Origin: Lysobacterales bacterium
GTDB lineage: Bacteria > Pseudomonadota > Gammaproteobacteria > Xanthomonadales > Xanthomonadaceae
Assembly: GCA_014946745.1 (NCBI GenBank)
Contig: JADCRD010000001.1
Location: forward strand, 2,788,427-2,852,426
Direction: 5' to 3'
DNA length: 64,000 nucleotides
Shown here: piece by piece, positions 1 through 10,131 of the stretch
How positions within the stretch are numbered: the stretch's first letter is position 1
Layout of the letters: each line of letters opens with the position of its first letter
Program-made: the position numbers and the translations under genes
The notes under the pieces: generated by a model
Database searches by the model: none
Told to the model about the DNA's origin: nothing
The model's input: the letters and a program-made list of their open reading frames with translations, nothing else

Positions 1-746
1 GCGACCAGCTCAAGCTCAACGCCTTCCGGCAGCAGGCTGAAGCGGTTGATCTCGAAGAAGGTCTCGAGAATCTCGGGGTTCGAGAAACCCAGCGCGCGCA
101 GCAGCACCGTGACCGGCAGCTTGCGGCGGCGGTCGATACGGGTGAACAGCGCGTCCTTCGGGTCGAACTCGAAATCCAGCCAGGAGCCGCGATACGGGAT
201 GATGCGCGCGCTGTACAGCAGTTTGCCCGAGCTGTGGGTCTTGCCGCGGTCGTGGTCGAAGAACACGCCGGGCGAGCGGTGCAGCTGGGAGACGATGACG
301 CGCTCGGTGCCGTTGATGATGAACGTGCCGTTGTCGGTCATGAGCGGCAGTTCGCCCATGTAGACCTCTTGCTCCTTGACGTACTTCACCGCCTTGTTCG
401 AAGCCGGGCTGTCCTTGTCGTAGATCACGAGGCGCACGGTCACGCGCAGCGGCGCGCCATAGCTCATGCCCCGGTTGCGGCACTCGCGCTCATCGAAGGC
501 CGGCTCGCCCAGCTTGTAGCTGACGTACTCAAGCGCTGCATTGCCGCTGTAGCTGCTGATCGGGAAGACCGACTTCAGGGCGCCGTGGAGGCCCTGCTCG
601 CTCCGCTGCGCGGGAGCGATGTGCTCCTGCAGGAACTCGCGGTAGGAGTCCACTTGGATCGCCAGCAGAAACGGCACCTCGAGGATCGAGGAACGCTTGC
701 CGAAATCCTTGCGGATGCGCTTCTTTTCGGTGAAGGAGTAGGTCAT
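1..746 (-). CDS. rpoB: RNA polymerase beta subunit, N-terminal part (runs off window)
   Basis: Catalytic beta subunit of RNA polymerase. Only the first 248 of about 1350-1400 codons are present; the gene continues past base 1. The protein starts [18 protein letters not shown], the usual proteobacterial RpoB N-terminus, and contains the conserved lobe segment [18 protein letters not shown], which lines the N-terminal part of the rifampicin-binding region. The ATG at 744-746 was chosen because the family N-terminus begins exactly there. It lies downstream of rplL in the classical rplKAJL-rpoBC order, separated by 245 bp that carries two stem-loops. Identity is certain; nothing odd was seen. Confidence 0.98.
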   Translation of the reverse strand, partial: MTYSFTEKKRIRKDFGKRSSILEVPFLLAIQVDSYREFLQEHIAPAQRSEQGLHGALKSVFPISSYSGNAALEYVSYKLGEPAFDERECRNRGMSYGAPLRVTVRLVIYDKDSPASNKAVKYVKEQEVYMGELPLMTDNGTFIINGTERVIVSQLHRSPGVFFDHDRGKTHSSGKLLYSARIIPYRGSWLDFEFDPKDALFTRIDRRRKLPVTVLLRALGFSNPEILETFFEINRFSLLPEGVELELV

Positions 747-931
747 GGCCGAAGTACCACCCTGGTTGTGCTGGAGCGGCCGCGTCGTGGCACCGATCCG
801 GGAAAGTAAGCGTGCGTTGCAGCCCTTGCGGGCCGCGATTGGAGCTGGGTCCTGGAGCAGGGCGCAGGTCCAATCGGGGCCTGTCAATCAGTGGAGCGCA
901 CTACGAGTACCGCAGAGACGGACGAAAGCCC

Positions 932-991
932 GGGGGCTTTCGCCCCCAGGCTCGTTCGCGCGACGTTCAAGCGCGCGACGCAAAGCGTCGC
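932..991 (-). promoter_or_regulatory. Two stem-loops between rplL and rpoB (attenuator/processing region)
   Basis: Immediately after the rplL stop, on the minus strand, are a perfect 7-bp stem with a 3-nt loop (975-981 pairs with 985-991) and a second GC-rich 6-bp stem with a GAAA tetraloop (932-937 pairs with 942-947). No long U-tract follows, so complete termination is unlikely. In E. coli this gap holds a partial terminator and an RNase III processing site that set the L12:RpoB ratio; a similar role here is inferred from position. Confidence 0.6.
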
Positions 992-1366
992 TTACTTGAT
1001 TTCGACCTTGGCGCCGGCGTCTTCCAGTTCCTTCTTGAACTTGGCTGCGTCTTCCTTGCTGACGGCTTCCTTGACCACGGCCGGCGCGCTCTCGACCAGG
1101 TCCTTGGCTTCCTTCAAGCCGAGGCCGGTGATGGTGCGGATGGCCTTGATCGCGTTGACCTTGTTGGCGCCGGCTTCGGCCAGGATCACGTTGAACTCGG
1201 TCTGCTCTTCGACCGGGGCGGCGGCGGCGGCGGGGCCGGCAGCCATCATGACCGGGGCGGCGGCGGTGACGCCGAACTTCTCTTCAGCGGCCTTGACCAG
1301 GTCCATGACCTCGAGAAGGGTCATGCCGGCGATCGCTTCGAGGATCTGCTCGTGGGTGAGAGACAT
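992..1366 (-). CDS. rplL: 50S ribosomal protein L7/L12
   Basis: Stalk protein of the large subunit that recruits translational GTPases. It has 124 residues, the normal length. The N-terminal dimerisation helices (1-33) are followed by an Ala/Met/Pro-rich flexible hinge (about 34-55) and the conserved C-terminal domain with [12 protein letters not shown]. It starts with [12 protein letters not shown]. It lies 70 bp downstream of rplJ, as is usual, and is probably translated from the same leader-controlled mRNA. No anomalies. Confidence 0.98.
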   Translation of the reverse strand: MSLTHEQILEAIAGMTLLEVMDLVKAAEEKFGVTAAAPVMMAAGPAAAAAPVEEQTEFNVILAEAGANKVNAIKAIRTITGLGLKEAKDLVESAPAVVKEAVSKEDAAKFKKELEDAGAKVEIK

Positions 1367-1436
1367 CGTTTTCTACCTCTGGAATGGATTCTGGAAACTG
1401 TGGATTCGATGCGGCCCGCGAGGGGTCCGCGGGCGG

Positions 1437-1937
1437 TCAGGCCGCCTGCTCCTGCTGCTTGTCGCCAACCGCCTTGACCACGCGCGCGAAGCGGGTGGCG
1501 GGCTCAACGAGCACGCTGAGGAACATGGCGATCGCCTGGTCGCGGGTCGGCAGCGAAGCAAGCACATCAACGTGCGAGCCCGGCAGCAACCTGCCGCCCA
1601 TCGAGACCACCTTGGGCTGGAGCTTGTCGTTGCCCTTGGCGAACTCCTTGATCAAGCGCCCGGCGGCGCCGGGATCTTCTAGCGAGAACGCATACAGCAG
1701 CGGGCCGACCAGTGCGTCCTTGACGCACTCGAATTCAGTACCCGCCATCGCGCGCGCAGCCAGCGTGTTCTTGGCAACCTTCAAGTACACGCCGGACTCG
1801 CGAGCCTTCTTGCGCATCTCCGTCATCTTGCTGACGGTCGTGCCCGCGTACTCGGCTGCGACCAAGGAGTGGGCCTTGGCGGCGATCTCCGCCAGCTCGG
1901 CGACCACTTCTTGCTTTTGAGTCAGATTGAGAGCCAT
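1437..1937 (-). CDS. rplJ: 50S ribosomal protein L10
   Basis: L10 forms the base of the ribosomal stalk and anchors L7/L12 dimers. It has 166 residues, typical for the family, beginning [15 protein letters not shown], with the RNA-binding N-terminal domain up to about residue 135 and a C-terminal helix ending KQQEQAA that binds L12. It is preceded by a 322-bp gap, as expected for a gene whose translation is autoregulated through an mRNA leader. Identity is certain. Confidence 0.98.
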   Translation of the reverse strand: MALNLTQKQEVVAELAEIAAKAHSLVAAEYAGTTVSKMTEMRKKARESGVYLKVAKNTLAARAMAGTEFECVKDALVGPLLYAFSLEDPGAAGRLIKEFAKGNDKLQPKVVSMGGRLLPGSHVDVLASLPTRDQAIAMFLSVLVEPATRFARVVKAVGDKQQEQAA

Positions 1938-2259
1938 TGCACTCCTCCGTATGAAATTCCGCAGGCGCTGTGTCAGCCGCGCGCGGTCCCTGGCGGTGGC
2001 CTTCCTTGGTCACCGGAGACGTCGACGACGTCCCGTTGGTAGCCGGCTTCGAGAATTCCAGAAGGTCGGCACCATCTACGCAGGCATGTCGGCGCGACGC
2101 CAACGGTTTAAGCCACGCAACAAGGAGAGCAGCCGTGACTTTCGCCCCGGATCGCCCTCCTCCTTGAGTAACACCTGCGGTCTTTGACGGCGGCCACTCG
2201 CGTGGCTGCCTCCAAAACATGCCGCGCGCCTGGCGGGCGCGCGGCCATTAATGCCGTGA
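1938..2259 (-). promoter_or_regulatory. rplJ leader region with GC-rich hairpin after rplA
   Basis: This 322-bp gene-free gap separates rplA from rplJ. A strong hairpin (2221-2230 pairs with 2236-2245, 10 bp, 5-nt loop) lies just after the rplA stop and is followed on the minus strand by ATGTTTT, so it is a plausible partial terminator. The rest is the position where an L10-binding autoregulatory leader is found in other bacteria. The fold of that leader was not verified here, so the assignment rests on location and gap length. Confidence 0.5.
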
Positions 2260-2964
2260 TCAGACCTTGAGCGAGAGGCTCGACTGGTCGACCGTGATGC
2301 CGATGCCCATGGTGGTGGACAGCGAAATCTTCTGCAGATAGTGGCCCTTGGACGCGGCGGGCTTGGCCTTGATCAGATCGCCCAGCAGCGCATGCAGGTT
2401 GCCCTTCAGCGCCTCAGCATCGAAGCTGGCCTTGCCGATCGTGCAGTGGATGATGCCGGCCTTGTCAGTGCGGTAGCGGACCTGACCGGCCTTGGCGTTG
2501 CGCACGGCTTCGGCGGGGTTGGCGCTGACAGTGCCAACCTTCGGGTTCGGCATCAGGCCGCGCGGACCGAGCACCTGACCGAGCTTACCGACCACACGCA
2601 TCGCATCCGGAGTGGCGATGACAACGTCGTAGTTTAGGTCGCCGCCCTGCATCTTCTCGGCCAAGTCGTCCATGCCGATGGCCTCCGCGCCGGCCGCGAC
2701 AGCTTCATCCGCCTTGGCGCCAGGAGGGCAGAACACGGCGACGCGAACCGACTTGCCGGTGCCGTTCGGCAGCACGGTTGAACCGCGGACCTGCTGGTCC
2801 GACTTGCGGGCATCCACGCCCAGGCGCACGGCCACGTCAACGGACTCGACGAACTTGACCTTGCTGCTGTCCTTGAGGATGCGCAGGACGTCGTCGATGG
2901 CGTAGGTCTTGCCGGGCTGCACCAGGCTCTGCATCGCCTTGAAACGCTTAGAAATCTTTGCCAT
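2260..2964 (-). CDS. rplA: 50S ribosomal protein L1
   Basis: L1 binds 23S rRNA at the mobile L1 stalk that releases E-site tRNA, and represses the rplKA mRNA. It has 234 residues, normal length, starting [15 protein letters not shown]. The central motif [14 protein letters not shown], characteristic of L1 domain II, is intact. It follows rplK after 3 bp, so the two are cotranscribed and probably translationally coupled. Identity is certain. Confidence 0.98.
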   Translation of the reverse strand: MAKISKRFKAMQSLVQPGKTYAIDDVLRILKDSSKVKFVESVDVAVRLGVDARKSDQQVRGSTVLPNGTGKSVRVAVFCPPGAKADEAVAAGAEAIGMDDLAEKMQGGDLNYDVVIATPDAMRVVGKLGQVLGPRGLMPNPKVGTVSANPAEAVRNAKAGQVRYRTDKAGIIHCTIGKASFDAEALKGNLHALLGDLIKAKPAASKGHYLQKISLSTTMGIGITVDQSSLSLKV

Positions 2965-2967
2965 GAC

Positions 2968-3396
2968 TTAGCCCTCCACCACCAGACCCATGCTGCGGGC
3001 AGAACCCGCAATCGTACGCACACCCGCCTCGATGTCGGCTGCCGTCAAATCGGCCTGCTTGGCCTTGACGATCTCCTCCAGCTGGGCGCGAGTGACCTTG
3101 CCGACCTTGTCGGTGTTGGGACGCTTGGAGCCTGAAGTGATGCCCGCGGCCTTCTTCAGCAGCACAGTCGCCGGGGTGCTCTTGGTGACGAAGGTGAAGG
3201 TACGGTCGGAATAGGCCGTAATGATGACCGGAGTCGGCAGGCCCGGCTCCATCTTGGAAGTCGCGGCGTTAAACGCCTTGCAGAACTCCATGATGTTCAG
3301 GCCACGCTGACCCAGGGCCGGGCCGACGGGCGGGCTGGGGTTGGCCTGACCGGCCTTGACCTGCAGCTTGATGTAGCCAACAACTTTCTTTGCCAT
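2968..3396 (-). CDS. rplK: 50S ribosomal protein L11
   Basis: L11 shapes the GTPase-associated centre and is needed for RelA activation. It has 142 residues, as in E. coli. The N-terminal domain has the conserved segment [20 protein letters not shown] with the proline switch, and the C-terminal rRNA-binding domain ends [14 protein letters not shown]. It is the first gene of the rplKA unit, 170 bp downstream of nusG. Identity is certain. Confidence 0.98.
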   Translation of the reverse strand: MAKKVVGYIKLQVKAGQANPSPPVGPALGQRGLNIMEFCKAFNAATSKMEPGLPTPVIITAYSDRTFTFVTKSTPATVLLKKAAGITSGSKRPNTDKVGKVTRAQLEEIVKAKQADLTAADIEAGVRTIAGSARSMGLVVEG

Positions 3397-3464
3397 GACA
3401 TTAACTCCTCGGGTTCAAGCGCCGCGCGGTGTTATGCACCGGTATGGCTCCCCGTTGGTTGCTT

Positions 3465-3562
3465 GATTCGGGATCAGGGACGGAGGATTCGACCTTCGCA
3501 AGAGCAGCCAGCGGTGCGCTGCCTACACTTGCGAGATCGGAATGCCGATTCCCGATTCCCGG
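3465..3562. repeat. Inverted GGGATT-family repeat between nusG and rplK
   Basis: Two GATTCGGG/CCCGATTC arms face each other: 3465-3491 carries GATTCGGGATC followed by GGATTCG, and 3538-3562 carries GATTCCCGATTCCCGG. The right arm ends 4 bp before the nusG stop codon. The same word family recurs at 7507-7597, 20230-20367, 26300-26320 and 30036-30091, which argues for a dispersed REP-like element. The copy here is the most degenerate of the set. Confidence 0.55.
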
Positions 3563-3566
3563 CCTC

Positions 3567-4127
3567 TCAGGCCTTCTCTACCTGGGTGAACTCAAGTTCC
3601 ACCGGGGTCGAGCGACCGAAAATAAGCACCGCCACACGCAGGCGGCTCTTCTCGTAGTTGACTTCCTCGACAGTGCCGTTGAAGTCGTTAAAAGGTCCGT
3701 CAATCACCCGAATCATCTCGCCGGGCTCGAACAGAATTTTGGGCCGCGGCTTCTCAACGCCATCCTGAACGCGCTGGAGGATGCGGTCGGCTTCGCTGTC
3801 CTTGATGGGCAGCGGCTTATCGGCCGTACCGCCAATGAAGCCGAGCACCTTGGGCGTGGTCTTGACCAGATGCCAGCACTCGTCATCGATCCGCAGGCCA
3901 CCGCCTTCGCCATGGGTTTCGATTTGAACCAACACGTAGCCTGGAAAGAACTTCCGCTCGCTGCGGCGCTTCTGTCCGCCACGCATCTCGATGATCTCTT
4001 CCGTCGGCACGAGGACATCGCCGAAACGCTCCTCAATGCCCGAGCGCGCGATGCGGTCGATCAATGCTTTCTTGACCTGCTGCTCGAAGCCGGAATACGC
4101 CTGCACCACGTACCAACGCTTGCTCAT
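3567..4127 (-). CDS. nusG: Transcription termination/antitermination factor NusG
   Basis: NusG binds RNA polymerase, suppresses pausing and links it to Rho or to ribosomal protein S10. The product is 186 residues: an NGN domain from [15 protein letters not shown] to about residue 120 and a C-terminal KOW domain with [14 protein letters not shown]. The reading frame extends upstream into secE, but the ATG at 4125-4127 gives the family N-terminus and lies 8 bp after the secE stop. secE-nusG is the universal pair. Identity is certain. Confidence 0.97.
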   Translation of the reverse strand: MSKRWYVVQAYSGFEQQVKKALIDRIARSGIEERFGDVLVPTEEIIEMRGGQKRRSERKFFPGYVLVQIETHGEGGGLRIDDECWHLVKTTPKVLGFIGGTADKPLPIKDSEADRILQRVQDGVEKPRPKILFEPGEMIRVIDGPFNDFNGTVEEVNYEKSRLRVAVLIFGRSTPVELEFTQVEKA

Positions 4128-4135
4128 GTCCGCCC

Positions 4136-4513
4136 TCACGCCCCCAGAAGGGCGCGAACGCCGGTGGAGATGATCAAATCGAACAACGCAAGGATCAGGC
4201 TGATGATGATGACGACCACCATGATCAGGCCCGTAGTGCGCATCGTTTCCTGACGCGTGGGCCAAACCACCTTGCGAAGCTCGAACCGCGTTTCCGCAAA
4301 GAACTCCCGCGTTTCCCTGCCTTTGGCGGTCAGCATGAAAACGCCGATGGCGAGACCAACGCACACGAGCATGCCAACAACGCGCAAAGCGGTTGGAGCC
4401 GTCGAGAACCAATAGAAGCCAGCCAATGCGCCGACGACCAGAAGGCCGGCGATGACGTATTTGACGATGTCACTTGTGGACACCGCTTCGTTCTGTACGA
4501 CCTTTGCGTTCAT
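4136..4513 (-). CDS. secE: Preprotein translocase subunit SecE
   Basis: Inner-membrane subunit that clamps SecY in the SecYEG channel. The product has 125 residues with three predicted membrane segments, as in E. coli: about 18-36, 42-61 and 96-120. The conserved amphipathic motif with [13 protein letters not shown] precedes the last one. The start at 4511-4513 ([10 protein letters not shown]) is preferred over an in-frame upstream ATG because the latter would overlap tRNA-Trp. Probably cotranscribed with nusG and perhaps with the tRNA. Confidence 0.96.
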   Translation of the reverse strand: MNAKVVQNEAVSTSDIVKYVIAGLLVVGALAGFYWFSTAPTALRVVGMLVCVGLAIGVFMLTAKGRETREFFAETRFELRKVVWPTRQETMRTTGLIMVVVIIISLILALFDLIISTGVRALLGA

Positions 4514-4528
4514 CCGGGTCTTCTGAAA

Positions 4529-4604
<76 letters not shown>

Positions 4605-4641
4605 ACACGAGGTTACGAAGCGTCAAACTCCGAAAAGGCCG

Positions 4642-4694
4642 AAGGCGAGCCTGGATGGGGCTCGCCTTGGCCAGCCTTCCCACGAAGGGAAGGC
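4642..4694 (-). terminator. Terminator hairpins after tuf
   Basis: Downstream of the tuf stop (minus strand) are two consecutive hairpins. The first (4674-4694) pairs GCCTTCCC with GGGAAGGC. The second pairs AAGGCGAGCC with GGCTCGCCTT (4642-4651 with 4659-4668), followed a few bases later by a TTTT run. This is a good intrinsic-terminator candidate separating tuf from the tRNA-Trp-secE unit. Confidence 0.7.
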
Positions 4695-4700
4695 GCTATC

Positions 4701-5891
<1,191 letters not shown>

Positions 5892-5949
5892 GGCTTTGGT
5901 ATCCCGGTGAACTGAAGATTCGGAAAGTGAGGATAGGTGCCGTGAGAGA

Positions 5950-6025
<76 letters not shown>

Positions 6026-6128
6026 ACGCAATTTTTGAACCCAGCCTTCACCCCTCGGCGAGGGTGGAGACCGATAAGTCTTGGCGGCCTTTGGCTCGCC
6101 CTGACCTTCGAACTTCAGCTAACAGCGG

Positions 6129-6202
<74 letters not shown>

Positions 6203-6232
6203 TTGGATCTGCAAGCCGAAGCCATCAAACGG

Positions 6233-6318
6233 TGGTGGAGGGAGGTGGATTCGAACCACCGAAGGCGTGAGCCAGCAGATTTACAGTCTGCCCCCGTTGG
6301 CCGCTTGGGTATCCCTCC
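6233..6318 (-). tRNA. tRNA-Tyr (GTA)
   Basis: An 86-nt class II tRNA with a long variable arm. The acceptor stem pairs GGAGGGA with TCCCTCC, the anticodon arm is CAGACTGTAAATCTG with anticodon GTA, and CCA is encoded. It is the first gene of the tRNA-tuf transcript. Confidence 0.97.
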
Positions 6319-6333
6319 AACAGAGAGCCCCGC

Positions 6334-6362
6334 ATTTTCAACGTCGAAATGGCATCTGTCAA
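6334..6362 (-). promoter_or_regulatory. Sigma-70-type promoter for tRNA-Tyr-Gly-Thr-tuf
   Basis: On the minus strand a perfect -35 box TTGACA (6357-6362) is followed by a 17-bp spacer and a -10 box GAAAAT (6334-6339). Transcription would start about 8 bases before the mature tRNA-Tyr 5' end. Consensus -35, optimal spacing and a GC-rich start region fit a strong, stringently controlled stable-RNA promoter; the control is inferred. Confidence 0.75.
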
Positions 6363-6401
6363 TGCCGGATCGCGAAAAAGTTTGCGCGAGGCGCTGGAAG
6401 C

Positions 6402-7493
6402 TCAGACGTTGAAGCGGAAATGCAGGACGTCGCCCTCCTGGACGATGTACTCCTTGCCTTCGAGCCGCAGGCGCCCAGCCTCCTTGCACCCCCCTTCCCC
6501 GCGATACCTGATGAAGTCGTCGAAAGCCATGGTTTCTGCGCGGATGAAGCCGCGCTCGAAGTCGGTGTGGATCACACCCGCCGCCTGGGGGGCAGTGGAG
6601 CCCGCCTTCACGGTCCAGGCGCGCACTTCTTTCACACCGGCGGTGAAGTAGGTCTGCAGACCGAGCAGCGTGTAGCCCGCGCGGATGACCTTGTTGAGGC
6701 CGGGCTCATCGAGACCAAGGTCGGCGAGGAAGACATCGCGGTCGGCATCCTCAAGCTGCGAGAGCTCCTCTTCGATGGCCGCGCAGACGGACACGACTTC
6801 GGCGCCTTCGCCCGCTGCGCGCTCGCGTACGCGATCGAGATGAGGGTTGTTGGAGAACCCGTCCTCGCGCACGTTGGCGATGTACATCACCGGCTTCGCC
6901 GTAAGCAGGAAAAGCTCGCGCAGCAGGGCGCGCTCGTCGCCGTCCAGCCCCATGCCGCGCACGGGTTTGCCCTGGTCGAGATGGGCGCGCACGCGCGTCA
7001 GCAGGTCGCGGCGCAGGGCGGCGTCCTTGTCGCCGGCCTTGGCAGCGCGCTCATAGCGATTCAGCGCCTTCTCGACGCTTTCGAGGTCCGCCAACGCGAG
7101 CTCGGTGTCGATGGTGTCGATATCGGCGATCGGGTCGACCTTGCCAGCCACGTGCACGATGTCGCCGTGCTCGAAGCAACGCACCACGTGCGCGATCGCA
7201 TCGGTCTCACGGATGTTGGCCAGGAACTTATTGCCCAGGCCCTCACCCTTGCTCGCGCCCGCAACCAGGCCGGCGATATCGACGAACTCGACGGCCGTCG
7301 GGATGATCTTCTGAGGCTTGACGATCTCCGCCAGCTGGCCGAGCCGCGGATCCGGCACCGGCACCACGCCCACGTTGGGGTCGATCGTGCAAAAGGGAAA
7401 GTTGGCCGCGGCGATGCCCGCCTTGGTCAGGGCGTTGAACAGGGTGGACTTGCCCACGTTGGGGAGTCCGACGATGCCGCATCTCATGGCCAT
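6402..7493 (-). CDS. ychF: Ribosome-binding ATPase YchF (Obg family)
   Basis: Universally conserved P-loop ATPase that binds ribosomes and affects redox stress responses. It has 363 residues, standard length. The G1 loop [18 protein letters not shown] is near the N-terminus (about 8-25). The nucleotide-specificity motif is of the NxxE type (ANVRED) rather than NKxD, the hallmark that makes this family prefer ATP. The C-terminal TGS domain ends [17 protein letters not shown]. It follows pth across a short repeat-filled gap, the usual pth-ychF pair. Confidence 0.97.
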   Translation of the reverse strand: MAMRCGIVGLPNVGKSTLFNALTKAGIAAANFPFCTIDPNVGVVPVPDPRLGQLAEIVKPQKIIPTAVEFVDIAGLVAGASKGEGLGNKFLANIRETDAIAHVVRCFEHGDIVHVAGKVDPIADIDTIDTELALADLESVEKALNRYERAAKAGDKDAALRRDLLTRVRAHLDQGKPVRGMGLDGDERALLRELFLLTAKPVMYIANVREDGFSNNPHLDRVRERAAGEGAEVVSVCAAIEEELSQLEDADRDVFLADLGLDEPGLNKVIRAGYTLLGLQTYFTAGVKEVRAWTVKAGSTAPQAAGVIHTDFERGFIRAETMAFDDFIRYRGEGGCKEAGRLRLEGKEYIVQEGDVLHFRFNV

Positions 7494-7506
7494 GGGCTTG
7501 GAGTCC

Positions 7507-7597
7507 GGGATTGGGGATTCGGGATCGGGGATTCGAAGGAGCAGAGACGGCCGGGGCGCAGGCTTGCGCCCATCCCGAATCCCTAATCCCGAACCCC
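7507..7597. repeat. Inverted G-rich repeat spanning the pth-ychF gap
   Basis: The left arm 7507-7534 has four runs of three or more G separated by ATT-type loops. The right arm 7573-7597 is its approximate reverse complement (CCCGAATCCCTAATCCCG). The right arm enters the pth coding end: the TAG stop of pth (7583-7585) and its last codons lie inside the repeat. On the plus strand the left arm meets the usual pattern for a G-quadruplex. Confidence 0.7.
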
Positions 7598-8173
7598 GGT
7601 GTTCGTATGCAGCCTCTTCATCGCCTCGGCGAGGTCGCCGCGCAGCAGCAGCGGCAACTGGTCAAGGGCGGCATCCAGGCTGCGCTGGATGGCGATCTCG
7701 TCGTCGCGACCGGGCCGTCCTAGCACCCAGGGCGTGACCTTGTCCTTGTGGCCGGGGTGGCCAATGCCGACCCGAAGCCGATGGAACTTGCCGTGGCCCA
7801 GATGGGCGAAGGCGTCGCGAAGGCCGTTCTGGCCGCCGTGGCCGCCGTCGAACTTGAGCCGAGCCGTGCCGGCAGGCAAGTCGAGCTCATCGTGCGCCAC
7901 CAGCATCTCGGCCGGCTCGATCTTGAAGTAGCGCAAAGCAGCAGCAATGGACTGGCCGCTGCGGTTCATGAAGGTCGCGGGCTTGAGCAGCCAGAGCTGG
8001 TGGCCTTCCACGCTCACCCGCGCGGTCTCACCCTTCAGTTTGGCTTCGTGAGCCAAGCGTGCGCCCGCCTTCTCTGCCAGACGGTCAACGAACCAGAAAC
8101 CCGCGTTGTGGCGGGTGTGGGCGTAGTCACTGCCTGAGTTGCCCAGGCCGACGATCAGTCGCAGCGCGCTCAT
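7583..8173 (-). CDS. pth: Peptidyl-tRNA hydrolase
   Basis: Hydrolyses the ester bond of peptidyl-tRNA released from stalled ribosomes. It has 196 residues, typical. Conserved elements: [22 protein letters not shown] with the catalytic His, [12 protein letters not shown], and HDELDLPAG with the catalytic-site Asp. The final residues GVRD and the stop codon are encoded by a dispersed repeat, so the C-terminal tail is unlikely to be conserved. It lies downstream of rplY, as in many gammaproteobacteria. Confidence 0.97.
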   Translation of the reverse strand: MSALRLIVGLGNSGSDYAHTRHNAGFWFVDRLAEKAGARLAHEAKLKGETARVSVEGHQLWLLKPATFMNRSGQSIAAALRYFKIEPAEMLVAHDELDLPAGTARLKFDGGHGGQNGLRDAFAHLGHGKFHRLRVGIGHPGHKDKVTPWVLGRPGRDDEIAIQRSLDAALDQLPLLLRGDLAEAMKRLHTNTGVRD

Positions 8174-8184
8174 GCGGCAAGGCA

Positions 8185-8214
8185 GATCCCGCCGGCACGA
8201 TCGCCGGCGGGATC
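8185..8214 (-). terminator. Perfect 12-bp stem-loop between rplY and pth
   Basis: GATCCCGCCGGC (8185-8196) pairs perfectly with 8203-8214 around a 6-nt loop. It lies 8 bp after the rplY stop codon and 11 bp before the pth start. No T-tract follows, so it may act as an mRNA stabiliser, partial terminator or Rho-assisted stop rather than as a full intrinsic terminator. Confidence 0.5.
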
Positions 8215-8222
8215 GGCAGGTC

Positions 8223-8840
8223 TTACTTCTTCTCTACTGCGGCTTCGTCGGACTCGCCGGCCTTCGACTGGCGGGCGATCACCACGGCAACGTCATGCTC
8301 CTTGCCCAGCTTCAGCTCAGGAATGGTGACGCCAGCCGGCAGCTTGATGTCGGACAGGTGCAGGGTGTCGCCGGCCTTCAGCGCGACCAGGTCGACTTCA
8401 ATGAACTCCGGCAGGTTGCCCGGCAGGCAGGACACTTCGACTTCGTTGACTTCGTGGGTGATCACGACGCCGCCGGCCTTGCCCGCCGGCGAGGTTTCCT
8501 GGTTCAGGAAGTGCAGCGGCACGCGCACGCGGATCAGCTCGTCGGCGGAGACGCGCAGGAAATCCATGTGCATGATCAGCGGCTTGACCGGGTGACGCTG
8601 CATGTCGCGCAGGATGACCTGCTGCACCTGACCATCGACGTTCAGATCAAGGATCGAGCTATAGAACCACTCGTGCGCGGCGGCCAGCCACACGGTGTTG
8701 TGGAGGATCTCGATGCTGGTCGGCTCGGCGTGACCGCCGTAGACGACCGCAGGCACCTGGCCCGAACGACGCAGGCGGCGGCTCGCACCCTTCCCTGCAT
8801 CCTTGCGGACGGTAGCCTTGATTTCATGCTGGGTTGCCAT
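8223..8840 (-). CDS. rplY: 50S ribosomal protein L25/general stress protein Ctc
   Basis: Binds 5S rRNA in the large subunit. At 205 residues it is the long, two-domain form: the L25 core (about 1-95) followed by a TL5-type beta domain, unlike the short 94-residue E. coli protein. It starts MATQHEIKATVRKDAGKGASRRLRR. The C-terminus ends in a charged tail. The order prs-rplY-pth-ychF is conserved in related bacteria. Confidence 0.95.
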   Translation of the reverse strand: MATQHEIKATVRKDAGKGASRRLRRSGQVPAVVYGGHAEPTSIEILHNTVWLAAAHEWFYSSILDLNVDGQVQQVILRDMQRHPVKPLIMHMDFLRVSADELIRVRVPLHFLNQETSPAGKAGGVVITHEVNEVEVSCLPGNLPEFIEVDLVALKAGDTLHLSDIKLPAGVTIPELKLGKEHDVAVVIARQSKAGESDEAAVEKK

Positions 8841-8868
8841 TGTGTGTTGCCTTTCTTGCTTGAGATAA

Positions 8869-8913
8869 GCCGCTTTGCAGCGGCCTGGAGCCCACCCCGC
8901 GACCAGGGTGGGC
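8869..8913 (-). terminator. Tandem hairpins after prs
   Basis: After the prs stop on the minus strand, GCCCACCC pairs with GGGTGGGC (8890-8897 with 8906-8913, 8-nt loop), followed by GCCGCT/AGCGGC (8869-8874 with 8879-8884). The downstream sequence TTATCTC is only weakly T-rich, so termination may be partial. rplY begins 28 bp beyond. Confidence 0.5.
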
Positions 8914-8921
8914 GGATGGCG

Positions 8922-9878
8922 TCAGTCGACGTAGAGCGAGCTGACGGATTCTCCGAACGCGATGCGGCGGATGGTTTCCGCCAAGAGCTCGGCCACGCTG
9001 AGCTGGCGGATGCGGCCGCAGGCGCGAGCCTCATCCGAGAGCGGGATGGTGTCGGTGACCACCAGCTCGTCGAGCTGGCTGCCGTTGATGTTGCTGATCG
9101 CGGCACCCGACAGTACCGGATGGGTGCAGTAGGCGACGACCTTGCGCGCGCCGTGATCCTTCAGGGCTGCGGCCGCGGCGCACAGGGTGCCGGCGGTATC
9201 GACAATATCGTCTACCAGTACACAGGTTTTTCCGGACACGTCGCCAATGATGTTCATCACCGTTGCGACGTTGGCGCGGGGCCGGCGCTTGTCGATGATC
9301 GCGAGATCGGCATCATCGAGGCGCTTGGCGATCGCACGCGCACGCACCACACCGCCGACATCCGGGCTCACCACGATCAGATCCTTGGTGCCCTGGGTAC
9401 GCCAGACATCGGCCAGCAGCAAAGGCGAGGCGTAAACGTTGTCGACCGGGATGTCGAAGAATCCCTGGATCTGATCGGCATGCAGGTCAACCGTCAGCAC
9501 GCGGTCGGTGCCCACTGCGCTGAACATGCGCGCAGCCACCTTGGCGGTGATCGGCACGCGCGCCGAGCGCGGGCGGCGATCCTGGCGTGCATAGCCGAAG
9601 TACGGCACCACCGCGGTGACGCTGGCCGCCGAGGCGCGCTTCAGCGCGTCCACCAGCACCAGCAGCTCCATGAAGTTTTCGGCGGTGGGGGCGCAGGTTG
9701 GCTGCACCACGAACACTTCCTGACGGCGCACGTTCTCTTCGATCTCGACCTGCACTTCGCCGTCAGAGAAGCGGCCGACCAAGGCCTTGCCGGGTCGCAC
9801 GCCCAACTCGCGGCAGACCGCGTTGGCCAGCGGGCGATTGGCGTTGCCGGTGAAAACGAGGATGCCGTCAGTATTCAC
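8922..9878 (-). CDS. prs: Ribose-phosphate pyrophosphokinase (PRPP synthase)
   Basis: Makes PRPP from ribose-5-phosphate and ATP for purine, pyrimidine, His, Trp and NAD synthesis. The product has 318 residues from a GTG start at 9876-9878, giving the N-terminus [18 protein letters not shown] expected for class I enzymes; an in-frame GTG at 9926 would add 16 unsupported residues. Visible motifs are the flexible-loop segment [21 protein letters not shown] and the PRPP loop [13 protein letters not shown]. tRNA-Gln lies upstream. Identity is certain; the start is likely. Confidence 0.95.
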   Translation of the reverse strand: MNTDGILVFTGNANRPLANAVCRELGVRPGKALVGRFSDGEVQVEIEENVRRQEVFVVQPTCAPTAENFMELLVLVDALKRASAASVTAVVPYFGYARQDRRPRSARVPITAKVAARMFSAVGTDRVLTVDLHADQIQGFFDIPVDNVYASPLLLADVWRTQGTKDLIVVSPDVGGVVRARAIAKRLDDADLAIIDKRRPRANVATVMNIIGDVSGKTCVLVDDIVDTAGTLCAAAAALKDHGARKVVAYCTHPVLSGAAISNINGSQLDELVVTDTIPLSDEARACGRIRQLSVAELLAETIRRIAFGESVSSLYVD

Positions 9879-10028
9879 ATCGCACCTGTGGGCCGCTTGC
9901 AGCAGCCGAATGGACGGGCCCGCCACCGCGGCGCGCCCTGAAACTGCGCGGGCGCGGACTCCGTGTCCGACGCATCGCCTAGCGCCGCTGCCGCGTGAAG
10001 CGACACTCGGCGGATGCCACCGCGAATC

Positions 10029-10103
10029 TGGCTGGGGCGGCAGGATTCGAACCTGCGAATGCCGGAATCAAAATCCGGTGCCTTACCACTTGGCGACGCC
10101 CCA
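10029..10103 (-). tRNA. tRNA-Gln (TTG)
   Basis: A 75-nt cloverleaf. The acceptor stem pairs TGGGGCG with CGCCCCA, the anticodon arm is CCGGATTTTGATTCCGG with anticodon TTG, and CCA is encoded. It sits between ispE and prs, a conserved position in many gammaproteobacteria. Confidence 0.98.
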
Positions 10104-10131
10104 ACACTTGCAACTCTCGGCCTCTACGGCC

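Noticed and set aside
3567-4412. NusG with a 95-residue N-terminal extension
   Set aside because: The extension overlaps secE out of frame; the family N-terminus [13 protein letters not shown] begins at 4127.
8139-9941. 600-codon plus-strand frame over rplY and prs
   Set aside because: Lies fully antisense to two well-conserved genes, with low-complexity Arg/His/Ala composition.
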